Source: Planctomycetota bacterium (GTDB taxonomy: Bacteria; Planctomycetota; Phycisphaerae; UBA1845; Fen-1342). From it: a DNA stretch of 63,273 nt. The notes under the pieces were generated by a model, which did not search any database, was not told the origin of the DNA, and saw only the letters and a list, made by a program, of their open reading frames with translations. Location: positions 1 to 63,273 of the forward strand of contig JAHJAR010000284.1 of assembly GCA_018814045.1 (NCBI GenBank). Direction: 5' to 3'. Positions 40,123 through 49,756 of the stretch are shown piece after piece (within the stretch, counting starts at the first letter, position 1; each line of letters starts with the position of its first letter). The translations under genes and the position numbers were made by a program.

Positions 40123-43035
40123 TCAACCCCCCGCGGCCCGCTTCGTCCGCCGGCTGATAAGCCCGAGGTAGCCCACCAAACCGAAGAAAAAGACCGAACA
40201 GCCGGTGCACGCGTTGCCGGTCAGGACGAAATGGGCGGTTACCTCCTGGTCGCCATCCATCTCGATCTCCGCAAAATACGGCTGGCCCGGCCGGCCGAAG
40301 GGCTCGGATGGGTCGCCGAGCGGTGTCCCGCCCTCGTCATACTGTGATGAGAACAGTTCCTCGCCGCTCGCGAGGAAAAAGCCGAGCAGGTCGCTGCAAT
40401 CTCCTTCACCGACCGCTGCGAGCGTGATAACCGCGTTCTCCGGAAAACTGAGGCTGGCACTGAAGGTGCCCTGACTCGTATCGAAGGCCGTTTCGATTCG
40501 ACTATCGTCGAGAACCACCCCCACCTTGCCACCCCCTTGGCCGTCGTGCCGAAGTGTCAGGATCGGCAGCCTGACCTGAAGACTGACCGGTACGTCGAAG
40601 GCGTGTACGCCCTGGATGCTGACCTCCAGCGTGGCGCTGTACCTCGAGAACGCCAACCCCTGAGTGTGCGGTGTGACCGTCAGGACAGCCCGTCCATCGG
40701 TGGTCGTTCCGCTCAGTGGTTCGACAGTCAGCCAGTCCGGCACCGACTCGGGCACGATGGCAAAATCGTATGGCTGGGGCCCGGCCCGGTGCAGCGTCAG
40801 CAAGGCCGGCTCAACGTGGCCGCTGCGGGCCGCATCCATCTCGATCTGGCCGCCCCAAACCGGCGCCGGCACCATGAAGTCGCCGTCGTCCGGATCGGGG
40901 TCACGGCTGGCCGGGATGAAATCGACATCGGGCGGATCGCACTGCGTCACGCCGGTGGACCGGTCCGAGAAGCCATCGGCATCCGCGTCGCGCTCCCAGG
41001 TCGGGATCTCGTTGTCGACGATTCCATCGCAGTCGTTGTCGAGACCATCATCGCAGAAGCCCGGCGCTCCAGGATAGACGTCGGCCCGGGTGTCATCGCA
41101 ATCGGTGTTGTCACCGACGTAACCGGTCGGCGGCTGACAATCGATCACGATCGCGCCCGGATCCCCGAACCCATCCAGGTCGGCGTCGCGATACCACTCG
41201 CGGGCGCCTTCGTCGATCTGCCCGTCGCAGTTGTTGTCGATGCCGTCGTTGCAGTCCTCCCGCGCCCCGGGATAGATGAACGGATTACGGGGCTCGCAGT
41301 CGTTTGCGTCCGGCACGCCGTCGTTGTCGTCGTCATCGTCGCAGACGTCGCCGACACCATCACTGTCGCTGTCGTTGTTCAGCGGATCGTACACGTTGGG
41401 GCACAGATCGATGTTGTCACATACGCCGTCGTGATCGGCGTCGCCGTCACAGTCCGAAATCTCCAGCTCGATCGTCAGCGAGTTGTTGGCTTCGCTCCCT
41501 TCGGCGACCGTGTAGTTGGGAGCCGTCCCGCAGGCATCGGCGGAGGCGGTGAACGTGTACGTGCCGCTCTGGTTGTAGCGATACCAGAAGTTGATAGTCG
41601 CGCTCGCCCCGGGCGCCAGCCCCGGAACATCACGCGTGCGCCATTCGCAGTTGTCCCAGTTACCGAGCGTGGCAGTGCCGCCGCCGCTGTGCCCCGGTGA
41701 GCCATAGACCACGAGCAGCGGCGACAGGTTGCCAGGCCAGTCCGCAAGCTCGAAGTCGCCGACTCGGAAGGGTGGCGACGATTGAGGGCCAACGTTGGTG
41801 ACCACCACGGCGAACGTCACGTTTTCGCCCCGGAACGGGTTGGCCGGGATGGGCGTGATGCTCTCGATGACCAGGTCGGCCCACCCGGCCGCGCTGTTGC
41901 CAACCACGAAGTCCCGGCTCAGCTTGTTATTGTCCTCGCGTGCCTCGGCCACGAGGTCGGAGCAGGAATCGGCCCAGGCCCAGAAGCGATAGGGCCGTGC
42001 CTCGGCATACGTGATCGAGAATGTCCTGGTAACGGCTTCGTTCGGCGCGAGCGCCTGGTTGACATACTCATATTGCGGCAGCGCACAGCCATCGCCAACC
42101 GGTTCATCCGGGCTGTCCGGCGCAAGCGACAGGCGGAACGCGGGGGCCGGCCGGCTGCCAACATTGCGCACCAAGACATCCACGGCAAACGGCTGGTTAA
42201 TCTCCGGCGTAATCACACTCGGAGTGATGCTCTCGACGACCAGATCCGGCCGGCCAACAATGATCTCGCCATAGAGCTTGTTGTTGCCGTAGTCCGCCTC
42301 GTCGACGGTGCGCGCGCAGTTGATCCAGGCCCAGACCGGGTGCATGCCGTCCTGGGTGAATTGCACGTCTGGTATCTCGAACGTGAAGGTCGAGTTGGCC
42401 GGGAAGAACTGCCGCAACAACGAATGGGTGAAGGTGCACGACTGCGGCTCGGCCGAACCGAACTTGAGACCGACCGTGTACACGCCGTCGATGGCCGACC
42501 CGCGGTTGCGCGCCGTGACGTTGACCGAGAAGCTCTGCCCCGGGACAGGATCGGAGATGGCGGGGACGATACTCTCGATGGTCAGATCGGGCAGGCCGAC
42601 GTTGAATTCCTCGATGAGCGAATTGTTGTCGTCGTTCCACTCGGGGATCTCCCGGCAGCCGTCCACCCAGGCCATGAAGCGTTTCGGGCCAGTGGTCGCG
42701 TAAACGGTTTCGAAGCCGTACAGCATCGGCTCCCCGCCATGCGCGATGAAGTCCTCGATCAGCAGCGACTGATCCTCGTGGCCGCAATCGAAGACGCCAC
42801 CCTGGTTGAGGTCGTACCAGACCAGCAACCGGAAGGGCACGAGCGGCGTCGCGTCACCGATGTTCTTCAGCGCGACCTCGATGTAGACGCCCGCTCCCGG
42901 CCCGGGGTTGGGCGGGTAGATGTCGATGTGGTCGACGACGAGGTCGGGGAATTGCGCCAGCGCGGCTCCGCCCCCCAGCCAGATCCCCAGCACCAGGCAG
43001 CAGCCCAGACGAGTTGTTCCGGTTCGCACGTTCAT
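40123..43035 (-). CDS. secreted CARDB / metal-binding-repeat surface protein
   Basis: A 970-residue exported protein with signal LGCCLVLGIWLGGGAALAQ. Four CARDB-type Ig modules follow, each opening with a PDLVV/ADLVIESI motif (FPDLVVDHIDI, LPDLTIESIV, RPDLVVESIT and WADLVIESIT). Asp/Cys-rich repeats come next: thrombospondin-3-like DGVCDNIDLCPNVYDPLNND and three MopR-like units with DCNDGIDNNCDGQIDEG and DCDDTRADVYPGAPGFCDDG, predicted calcium binders. A BACON-like module (VPDWLTVEPLSGTTTDGRAV) and a C-terminal beta region follow. It ends with a Cys-containing hydrophobic helix and basic tail (GCSVFFFGLVGYLGLISRRT), a layout of sortase- or PEP-CTERM-like anchors. ATG 43035 has GGAGG nine bases upstream. 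The role is probably envelope or adhesion. Confidence 0.85.
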   Translation of the reverse strand: MNVRTGTTRLGCCLVLGIWLGGGAALAQFPDLVVDHIDIYPPNPGPGAGVYIEVALKNIGDATPLVPFRLLVWYDLNQGGVFDCGHEDQSLLIEDFIAHGGEPMLYGFETVYATTGPKRFMAWVDGCREIPEWNDDNNSLIEEFNVGLPDLTIESIVPAISDPVPGQSFSVNVTARNRGSAIDGVYTVGLKFGSAEPQSCTFTHSLLRQFFPANSTFTFEIPDVQFTQDGMHPVWAWINCARTVDEADYGNNKLYGEIIVGRPDLVVESITPSVITPEINQPFAVDVLVRNVGSRPAPAFRLSLAPDSPDEPVGDGCALPQYEYVNQALAPNEAVTRTFSITYAEARPYRFWAWADSCSDLVAEAREDNNKLSRDFVVGNSAAGWADLVIESITPIPANPFRGENVTFAVVVTNVGPQSSPPFRVGDFELADWPGNLSPLLVVYGSPGHSGGGTATLGNWDNCEWRTRDVPGLAPGASATINFWYRYNQSGTYTFTASADACGTAPNYTVAEGSEANNSLTIELEISDCDGDADHDGVCDNIDLCPNVYDPLNNDSDSDGVGDVCDDDDDNDGVPDANDCEPRNPFIYPGAREDCNDGIDNNCDGQIDEGAREWYRDADLDGFGDPGAIVIDCQPPTGYVGDNTDCDDTRADVYPGAPGFCDDGLDNDCDGIVDNEIPTWERDADADGFSDRSTGVTQCDPPDVDFIPASRDPDPDDGDFMVPAPVWGGQIEMDAARSGHVEPALLTLHRAGPQPYDFAIVPESVPDWLTVEPLSGTTTDGRAVLTVTPHTQGLAFSRYSATLEVSIQGVHAFDVPVSLQVRLPILTLRHDGQGGGKVGVVLDDSRIETAFDTSQGTFSASLSFPENAVITLAAVGEGDCSDLLGFFLASGEELFSSQYDEGGTPLGDPSEPFGRPGQPYFAEIEMDGDQEVTAHFVLTGNACTGCSVFFFGLVGYLGLISRRTKRAAGG

Positions 43036-43142
43036 GACCAGTGGCCTCCGTTGGCAAGAGTGGGGCGCCGGCTGCACCCCGCTGGTTGTCCGGCGGGCGG
43101 CGCCGTCAGAGCGCTCGCACATGCCGGCCGCAGTTTCTCGGC

Positions 43143-43148
43143 TATAAT
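43143..43148 (+). promoter_or_regulatory. TATAAT box ahead of the ECF sigma gene
   Basis: A perfect TATAAT 35 bases before ATG 43183, with no recognisable -35. The expected transcript start falls almost on an in-frame GTG at 43156, so leaderless translation is conceivable. Confidence 0.35.
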
Positions 43149-43182
43149 AAGCCCGGTGGCGATTACGCCTCTTCGCCAGGAC

Positions 43183-43818
43183 ATGCGGAGGCGCGGGCGT
43201 AAGAGTGCCAAGAAAAAAACGGGCAAATCTCTGCGAGGCGAGAGCGTGGCCGAACTCGCACCACACGAGGTGACACGCATCCTGGAGGACGTGGGCCAGG
43301 GTGACGCCGCCGCCCGGGCCCGGCTGATGGCACTGGTTTATGATGAGCTGCATCGGCTGGCGGCCGGACAGATGCGCCGCGAGCGCCCGGATCATACCCT
43401 CCAACCAACGGCCCTGGTGAACGAAGCCTACTTGCGTCTGATCGGGCGCGGCGAGGCCCGCTGGCAGAACCGTGCCCATTTCTTCGGGGCAGCAGCGGAG
43501 GTCATGCGCCGCATACTTGTGGACCACGCCCGCGCCCGCCTGGCGGCCAAACGCGGCGGCGAGCGCGCCAGGTTGCCGCTGGATGAGATGCTCGACTGGA
43601 CCGACGAGCAACCGTGGAATGTGATTGCGATCGATGAGGCCCTCCAGGAATTGGAGACCCTCGACCCACAGAGAAGCCGAATCGTGAACCTGCGCTTCTT
43701 CGCCGGGCTGACCTCCGAGCAGATCGCCGAGATGCTGGGGATCTCGGTGCGCACGGTCAAGCGGCAGTGGCGCTATACCCGGGCTTGGCTCTATCGCGCT
43801 GTCGCCGGGCCTGCGTAG
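43183..43818 (+). CDS. ECF sigma factor, TIGR02999 type
   Basis: A 211-residue RNA polymerase sigma factor. Region 2 covers ALVYDELHRLAAGQMRRERP and QPTALVNEAYLRLI, the hallmark of the planctomycete/myxobacterial TIGR02999 group, with AHFFGAAAEVMRRILVDHAR. Region 4 is LETLDPQRSRIVNLRFFAGL, then LTSEQIAEMLGISVRTVKRQ. A basic N-terminal extension (RRRGRKSAKKKTGK) is present. No anti-sigma factor follows. Instead, 89 bases downstream, lies a Ser/Thr kinase with TPRs, the usual partner of this group and its presumed regulator by phosphorylation. GTG 43156 is an alternative start. Confidence 0.92.
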   Translation: MRRRGRKSAKKKTGKSLRGESVAELAPHEVTRILEDVGQGDAAARARLMALVYDELHRLAAGQMRRERPDHTLQPTALVNEAYLRLIGRGEARWQNRAHFFGAAAEVMRRILVDHARARLAAKRGGERARLPLDEMLDWTDEQPWNVIAIDEALQELETLDPQRSRIVNLRFFAGLTSEQIAEMLGISVRTVKRQWRYTRAWLYRAVAGPA

Positions 43819-43907
43819 AAAGCCGCCAGCACGGATTTCCGGGACGGTGCGGGAGAATCTGGCACGGTCGTCACCCAGAATCCGCCATGCGCAGAGGTGG
43901 ACTGTCA

Positions 43908-46877
43908 GTGGATCACGAACGCCTGCAACAGATCGAGGAGCTCTTCAACGCCGTGGCCGAGCGCGCCCCGGCGGACCGGGCTGCTTATCTCCAAGAGGCT
44001 TGTGCCGGCGACGCGCGGCTGCGCGCCGAGATCGACTCGCTGTTGGTGGCGGACAGCGCCGCCGGCGATTTCATGGGCACTCCGGCCGTCGGTCCGGGCG
44101 CGCTGCTATCGCAACAGGTTCTGTCGCTTGCGAATGTCGCTGCCGACACCCGCATCGGGGCTTATCGTATCGTGCGCACCATCGCGGTCGGCGGCATGGG
44201 CACGGTCTACGAAGCTATCCAGGATCACCCGCAACGCACGGTGGCGCTCAAGGTGATCCGAGCGGGCGTGGCCTCGCCCTCGGCCTTGCGCCGCTTCCAG
44301 CACGAGGCGGAGCTGCTCGGACGCCTTTCCCATCCCGAAATCGCGCGCGTCTATGAAGCCGGCACATACGCGACCAGCCCCGACGAGAACGACACCCGGC
44401 CGTTCTTTGCGATGGAATATGTGGAAGAGGCCGAGATCATCACGGAGTACGCCGACCGGGCCGGCCTGGACACGGGGGCTCGGCTCGCCTTGCTTCTGAA
44501 GGTCTGCGACGCGACGCACTATGCCCACCAACGAGGCGTCATCCACCGCGATCTCAAGCCCGCTAACGTGCTCGTCGATCGCTCCGGCCAGCCCCGGATC
44601 ATCGATTTTGGCGTGGCCCGTCTGACCGAATCCGACCGGCAGATCACCACCATGCGGACCGACGTCGGCCAACTCATCGGCACCATTCCCTACATGAGCC
44701 CCGAACAGGTCACCGGTGACCCGAGCGCGCTGGATGTGCGCTCGGACGTCTACGCCCTCGGTGTGCTGGGCTTCGAGTTGCTCACCGGGCAATTGCCCTA
44801 CGAGGTCACCGGCAGAGCCATCCCCGACGCCCTACGCCTCATCCTGAACGAAGAGCCCAAGAAACCCAGCGCACTCAACCGCACCTTGCGCGGCGATATC
44901 GAGACCATCCTCTCCAAGGCGCTGGAGAAGGAAAAGCAGCGGCGCTACGGATCGGCGGCAGAGCTGGCCGCCGACATCCGGCGGCACTTGCGCGACGTGC
45001 CGATCGAAGCACGACCGACCAGCACGCTTTATCAGTTTCGAAAGTTCGCGCGGCGGAATCAGGCCGGCGTGATCGGCGCCGCGGTTGCGGTCGGCGGACT
45101 GCTGTTCGGCACCGCCTTCGCGACGTGGAAAGCCTTCGAGGCTACGAGTGAGCGGAATCGCGCCCGCACGGCCGAACAGAACGCCAATCAGCAGGCCGCA
45201 ACGGCGCGGCTCGAGGCGCAGAAGGCCGAGCGCATCAACCAGTTCTTGCAGGAGATGCTCGCCGCGGCCGATCCCAGCACCGCGCGCGGGCGCGAGGTCT
45301 CGGTGCGCGAAACGCTGGACCGAGCGGCGGAGCGCATCGAGACCGGACTGGCCGACGAGCCACTGGTAGCCGCCGCCCTCCGCCACACGATCGGCCTGAC
45401 CTACCGCAATCTGGGCATTTACGACCAGGCCGAAGCACAACTGCGCGCCGCGCTCGACCTGCGTCGCGCACACCTGGGCGACGATCACCCGGACACGCTG
45501 CGCTCGCTGAGTGCTGTGGCGACTGTGTGTCGCGACCAAGGCCGGCTGGCCGATGCGGAGGACCTGATTCGACAGACGCTGGAACGCTCACAGCGGGTCC
45601 TGGGCGACACCCACCCGGACACGCTCAGCGCGTTGAACCTGCTCGCGCTCGTGCTCCAGGATCGGGGCGCCCTAGCCGACGCGGAGCCGCTGTATCGGCG
45701 CGTGCTGGAACTCCAGCGCCAGACCGCCGGCCCGGAAGATCCAGGCACGCTACTGGCAGTGAATAACCTGGCGTGGCTGCTGCTGTCCCAGGGGAGACTC
45801 TCCGAGGCCAGCGCGCTGTTCGCCGACACTCTGGACATTCGCCGCCGTGTGTCTGGTGACGACCACCCGGAAACGCTGCGCACCATGATCAACCTGGCCA
45901 ACGTGCTGCGCGAGCTGGGCCGGCCGCAGGAGGCGGAGCCGCTGGCACTCGAAGCCGTCGCCACCTGCCGGCGCGTCCTCGGCGACGAGCACGCCCTGAC
46001 GCAGTACGCGTTGGACCGGTTGGTGTGGGTGCACTACGCCAACGGGAATCTGGCGGAGGCCGAGGCGTTGGCCCGCACCGCGCTTGACCTGCGCCGCCGC
46101 GCCCTCGGCCCCAAGCACATGCACACGCTGCATTCGATGAGCACGCTGGCCGCCATTCTGAGCGCGCGCGGCTCATGGGACGCGGCCATCGAGTGGCACC
46201 GCGCGACACTCGCGGCGCGGCGGCAGCTCGTGGGCGACGAACACCCCGACACGCTCGTCTCGCTGACAGGCCTGGGAACGGCTCTCGCGCAGCGCGGGGA
46301 CTACGAACAAGCCGAGCCGCTGTTGCGGTCAGCGCTGGAGGCCCGGCGGCGCCTCAACGGTGCGGCGCACCCGGAAACATTGGGCATCATGCACAACCTG
46401 GCGCTGGTGCTCGAAGCACGCGGCGAGTACACCGAAGCCGAGCGGCTTTTCCGAGAGGTCCGCACCGCGCGGGCCGCGGCGCTCGGCGACCAGCACGCGG
46501 GGACACTGGAAGTCACCCATGGTCTGGCGCGGACGCTGCTGGCGCAGAACCGCGCCGCAGACGCCGAGCCGCTTCTGCGGGAGCTCGTCGCCGCCGCCGA
46601 CCGGGCGGTGCCGGCCGGGCACTGGCAAGCAGCGACCTTCCGCGCCGATTTGGGGCGCTGCCTGATTGCGCTGGAGCGCTACGCCGAGGCCGAGCCGCTC
46701 CTCGTAGACAGCTACGCCGATCTCAAGACCTCGGTCGGCGTGACTCACAAGCACACCCGGGCCGCGCTCGCGTCGTTGATCCGGCTGTACGAGGCGTGGG
46801 GCCGCCCCGTCGAAGCTGCCGCCTGCCGCGCCCAACTTGCCGGCGCCGATGAAGAGCTGCGCGGAGAGCGCGAGTAG
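43908..46877 (+). CDS. transmembrane Ser/Thr kinase with kinesin-light-chain-type TPR repeats
   Basis: A 989-residue protein. An N-terminal segment typical of this class (ERLQQIEELFNAVAERAPAD) precedes an intact kinase: AVGGMGTVYEAI, VALKVIRAG, VIHRDLKPANVLVD, IIDFGVARL and GTIPYMSPEQVTG. One transmembrane helix (GVIGAAVAVGGLLFGTAFA) near residue 390 is followed by a coiled coil. Then come about twelve 42-residue TPRs of kinesin-light-chain type, with HPDTL at each turn (GDDHPDTLRSL, GDTHPDTLSAL, GDDHPETLRTM). GTG 43908 with GAGGTGG upstream is preferred; ATG 43887 is possible. It probably forms a signalling pair with the ECF sigma factor just upstream. Confidence 0.92.
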   Translation: MDHERLQQIEELFNAVAERAPADRAAYLQEACAGDARLRAEIDSLLVADSAAGDFMGTPAVGPGALLSQQVLSLANVAADTRIGAYRIVRTIAVGGMGTVYEAIQDHPQRTVALKVIRAGVASPSALRRFQHEAELLGRLSHPEIARVYEAGTYATSPDENDTRPFFAMEYVEEAEIITEYADRAGLDTGARLALLLKVCDATHYAHQRGVIHRDLKPANVLVDRSGQPRIIDFGVARLTESDRQITTMRTDVGQLIGTIPYMSPEQVTGDPSALDVRSDVYALGVLGFELLTGQLPYEVTGRAIPDALRLILNEEPKKPSALNRTLRGDIETILSKALEKEKQRRYGSAAELAADIRRHLRDVPIEARPTSTLYQFRKFARRNQAGVIGAAVAVGGLLFGTAFATWKAFEATSERNRARTAEQNANQQAATARLEAQKAERINQFLQEMLAAADPSTARGREVSVRETLDRAAERIETGLADEPLVAAALRHTIGLTYRNLGIYDQAEAQLRAALDLRRAHLGDDHPDTLRSLSAVATVCRDQGRLADAEDLIRQTLERSQRVLGDTHPDTLSALNLLALVLQDRGALADAEPLYRRVLELQRQTAGPEDPGTLLAVNNLAWLLLSQGRLSEASALFADTLDIRRRVSGDDHPETLRTMINLANVLRELGRPQEAEPLALEAVATCRRVLGDEHALTQYALDRLVWVHYANGNLAEAEALARTALDLRRRALGPKHMHTLHSMSTLAAILSARGSWDAAIEWHRATLAARRQLVGDEHPDTLVSLTGLGTALAQRGDYEQAEPLLRSALEARRRLNGAAHPETLGIMHNLALVLEARGEYTEAERLFREVRTARAAALGDQHAGTLEVTHGLARTLLAQNRAADAEPLLRELVAAADRAVPAGHWQAATFRADLGRCLIALERYAEAEPLLVDSYADLKTSVGVTHKHTRAALASLIRLYEAWGRPVEAAACRAQLAGADEELRGERE

Positions 46878-46969
46878 GCCGCTGCATGTGCGCGCCGGAT
46901 GGGCGCGTTCTTCATCTTGATGTCGTGTTCGGGCCCTGTCCCACACGTCGTCGTGGAAGAGTCGCTCTG

Positions 46970-46992
46970 CACTGGTGGACAACCCACCAGTG
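46970..46992. terminator. hairpin between convergent kinase and aminotransferase genes
   Basis: A perfect 9-bp stem CACTGGTGG/CCACCAGTG with an ACAAC loop in the 133 bases between stops at 46877 and 47011. It is well placed to end both transcripts. The sequence also looks like a dispersed planctomycete repeat. Confidence 0.55.
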
Positions 46993-47010
46993 GCACCCGG
47001 GGGGTGGGTT

Positions 47011-48183
47011 TCATACTGAGCGCGCGTAGAACGCGACGATCGCGTCCACTACCGCCTGTTGCTGCAATTCGGTCAGCTCAGGGTAGATCGGCAGGGCCAG
47101 CACCTGCGCGGCCGCGGCCTCACCGTGCGGGAACGCTCCGGGTTGATAGCCGAGGTGGCCGAAGCACTCCTGCTGATGCAGGCACAGCGGATAGTAGACG
47201 CCGCAGCCGATGGAACGCTCTTTAAGATACGCCGCCAACTCATCCCGCCGGCTGGCGCGCAGCACGTACTGATGGTACACGTGCCGCGAGTTGCCCTCAT
47301 AAGGCGGCTGAAGCGGGTCGGGGGTGAGTCCGGCCGCTTGCAGCAGCTCGGTATAGCGGGCGGCGCGCGCGCGGCGTTGCTCGGTCCATTCCTCCAGGTG
47401 CTTGAGCTTGATCGTCAGCAAGGCGGCCTGAAGCGCGTCGATGCGAAAATTGCCGCCGATCACGCGGTGGTAATACGTGTGCCCGCTGCCGTGGATGCGG
47501 ATCTGCCGGGCGGTATCGATGAGTTGATCGTCGTTGGTGAGCAATGCGCCGGCGTCGCCCAGGGCCCCGAGGTTCTTGGTGGGGTAGAAGCTGAGGCAAC
47601 CGCACGTCCCGAACGACCCGGCCATCCCGCCGCCGACTCCGTGCGCTTTCGAGCCGATGGCCTGGGCCGCGTCTTCGATCACGGCCAGGTCGTGGCGCTC
47701 GGCGAGTTCGAGCAACGGCTTCATTTCCGCCAGTTGCCCGTACAGGTGCACCGGCATCACCGCCTTTGTCCGCGGCGTGATGAGGCGATCAACCCGGGCC
47801 ACATCGATGTTGAACGTCCGCGGCTCGATATCGCAGAAGACCGGGCGCGCCCCGAGACGGGCGACGCAACCCGCCGTGGCGAAGAACGTGAAGGTCGGCA
47901 CGATCACCTCGTCACCCGCACCGATGCCGAGTGCCATCAAGGCCGCCAGCAGGGCGTCGGTGCCCGACGACACGCCCAGCGCGTGCTGCACTCCGCAGTA
48001 GCGCGCCAGGGCCTCTTCGAAGGCGCTAACCTTGGGGCCCAGCACGTAGTAGCCGGATTCGGCCACCGCGGTCAGCTCGGCCAGAGCTTCGTCACGGATG
48101 GCAGCGAAGCCCGCGGCCAGGTTCAGGGGCGGAACTGGCACAGGCTTGACGGTGGATTGGTCGTTTCGCGCGGCGCTTGCCAT
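47011..48183 (-). CDS. DegT/DnrJ/EryC1/StrS-family PLP sugar aminotransferase
   Basis: A 390-residue fold-type I aminotransferase acting on nucleotide-linked keto sugars. GVSSGTDALLAALMALGIG is the cofactor phosphate site, EVIVPTFTFFATAG follows, and VIEDAAQAIGSKAHG carries the Asp. The Schiff-base Lys is in FYPTKNLGALGDAGAL, and GGNFRIDALQAALLTIKL and GVYYPLCLHQQECF complete the family pattern. GAGGAG lies six bases before the ATG. The product is probably an amino sugar for surface glycans; the exact sugar is not readable. It is encoded alone, downstream of rmuC on the same strand with a 108-base gap. Confidence 0.92.
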   Translation of the reverse strand: MASAARNDQSTVKPVPVPPLNLAAGFAAIRDEALAELTAVAESGYYVLGPKVSAFEEALARYCGVQHALGVSSGTDALLAALMALGIGAGDEVIVPTFTFFATAGCVARLGARPVFCDIEPRTFNIDVARVDRLITPRTKAVMPVHLYGQLAEMKPLLELAERHDLAVIEDAAQAIGSKAHGVGGGMAGSFGTCGCLSFYPTKNLGALGDAGALLTNDDQLIDTARQIRIHGSGHTYYHRVIGGNFRIDALQAALLTIKLKHLEEWTEQRRARAARYTELLQAAGLTPDPLQPPYEGNSRHVYHQYVLRASRRDELAAYLKERSIGCGVYYPLCLHQQECFGHLGYQPGAFPHGEAAAAQVLALPIYPELTELQQQAVVDAIVAFYARSV

Positions 48184-48291
48184 CTTGTCTCCTCGAGACG
48201 CCGGGCGAGCAGATCACCGGCGTAATCGCACGATTCTTTGTACCCGCAACCGGAGGCGGAGGAAAGGCGGGCCGCAACGTGGACCGAGCTG

Positions 48292-49503
48292 TTACGACTC
48301 TGCCATGGCCTCGTGCTCGTCCTCGTCCAGGTCAGGCAGCGCGAGCCCTTGCTGCGAGCGCAGAGCGTCGATCTTGTCCAGTTGACGCTCGAGCTTCCGG
48401 CTGCGGGTCGTGGACAGCGCCTCATAGTGCCGCATCGCCTGTTCGAGCCCTTTGCCCATACGGTCCATCAGCTCGGCGTACTTGCCCCACTCCCTTCTGA
48501 ACGCGACCAGCAGGGCCAGGATTTCCTGCGAGGTCTGCTCAAACCGGAAGTTCTCGACCGCCTGCCGAATAACGGCCAGCACCGCATACAGCGTCAGTGG
48601 CGAGCAGAGCACGACTTTCTTCCGCAGCGCGTCGTCGAGCAGCGTCGGGTCGTGCTCATGGACGAAGCCGTACACCTGCTCGTTCGGTATGAAGACCAGG
48701 ACGTAGTCCACCGTGCCGTTGGCCGGGTCGATGTAGGTCCGGGTGGTTACTTCGCGGATGCGCTCGCGCACGTCGCGGCAAAAGCTTACCCGATACTGCT
48801 CGCGCCCGGTCCCGTCCGCAGCTTCCAGGTACCTGAGGTAGTTCGCCAGCGGGAACTTGACATCCATGTTGACACAGCGGTTTTGGGGCAGCAGAAACGT
48901 GAAATCGGGCCGGCTGCCCGCCTCGGTCTGGGCCTGCTTCCGGTAATTCACGTCTTCGATAAAGCCGGCCAGACGCAGGACATCTTCGGCCATTCGTTCC
49001 CCCCACTGACCCCGGCTCTGTGGATTGGCCAGGGCTTCGCGCAGAGAGGCAGTTGTCCGCCGGAGATCGCTGGTAACCTGCGTCGTCGTCTCGAGCTGCT
49101 TGGCCAACGCGCCGTAGGACTGGCGGCGGTCCTTGTCCAAGGTTTGCAGAGCGGCGCCCAGTTCGCCCAGCTTGGTGGTCATCTGCGTGATAGTCAGATC
49201 GATCAGCTTCTTCTTACCCTCGAGCGCGGCTTCCCCCGCTCGGGAATGTGCGGCGAACTTCGTGTCCGCCAGCTTCAGAAAATCATCGCTGTTGGCCGAG
49301 AGCGCCTCGCGCGACAGGTCACCGAAGACGGCCTTGATCTGATCGACCAGCGTTTGTACGTCCGCGAGCTTCTGGGCCTGCGTCTGCTCGATCAACGCGC
49401 GGGCCACATCCTGCGCACTGCGGCGGCGCAGCGCGAGTACAAGCAGGACCAGCGCCGCACCCGTCAGCACGCCGAGGAGCAAGGTCAGGATGGTTGTCGT
49501 CAT
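48292..49503 (-). CDS. rmuC: RmuC family DNA recombination protein
   Basis: A 403-residue protein. An N-terminal membrane helix (ILTLLLGVLTGAALVLLVLA) is followed by a long coiled coil (FGDLSREALSANSDDFLKLA, ELGAALQTLDKDRRQSYGAL). The PD-(D/E)XK-like RmuC core includes NPQSRGQWGERMAEDVLRLA, SRPDFTFLLPQNRCVNMDVK and YVLVFIPNEQVYGFVHEHDP. The family limits DNA inversions and rearrangements at short inverted repeats and is presumed to be a nuclease. The start is ATG 49503. The 253 bases to the divergent M3 peptidase hold no gene. Confidence 0.92.
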   Translation of the reverse strand: MTTTILTLLLGVLTGAALVLLVLALRRRSAQDVARALIEQTQAQKLADVQTLVDQIKAVFGDLSREALSANSDDFLKLADTKFAAHSRAGEAALEGKKKLIDLTITQMTTKLGELGAALQTLDKDRRQSYGALAKQLETTTQVTSDLRRTTASLREALANPQSRGQWGERMAEDVLRLAGFIEDVNYRKQAQTEAGSRPDFTFLLPQNRCVNMDVKFPLANYLRYLEAADGTGREQYRVSFCRDVRERIREVTTRTYIDPANGTVDYVLVFIPNEQVYGFVHEHDPTLLDDALRKKVVLCSPLTLYAVLAVIRQAVENFRFEQTSQEILALLVAFRREWGKYAELMDRMGKGLEQAMRHYEALSTTRSRKLERQLDKIDALRSQQGLALPDLDEDEHEAMAES

Positions 49504-49756
49504 CCATTCACGCCGTGGGCCACCGTGGTGACTCGAGCCGGTGGCAGTGTACCGAAACCACCGCCGATCCGCAGCGGGGCCGCTTGCCGCGGCGGCCGGC
49601 ATCCACATAATACGAGGGACTCCATTGCCCCGTCAGGAGTACGGCGCCGACTGACAGCCCGTACATACGTGGGCGGATGACCCGCGCCACACAATTGCGA
49701 AACAGCCTCCAGGGTTGCGCGAGGGAGCAGGTCGACGACACTAACGAGGGACCGCG

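Noticed and set aside
41782..43182. Long in-frame extension upstream of the ECF sigma gene
   Set aside because: It lies wholly antisense to the CARDB protein. The sigma homology begins only after 43183, and a TATAAT box sits just upstream.
43036..43611. In-frame extension upstream of the CARDB protein
   Set aside because: It is antisense to the sigma factor, and the signal peptide starts at ATG 43035 with its own Shine-Dalgarno.
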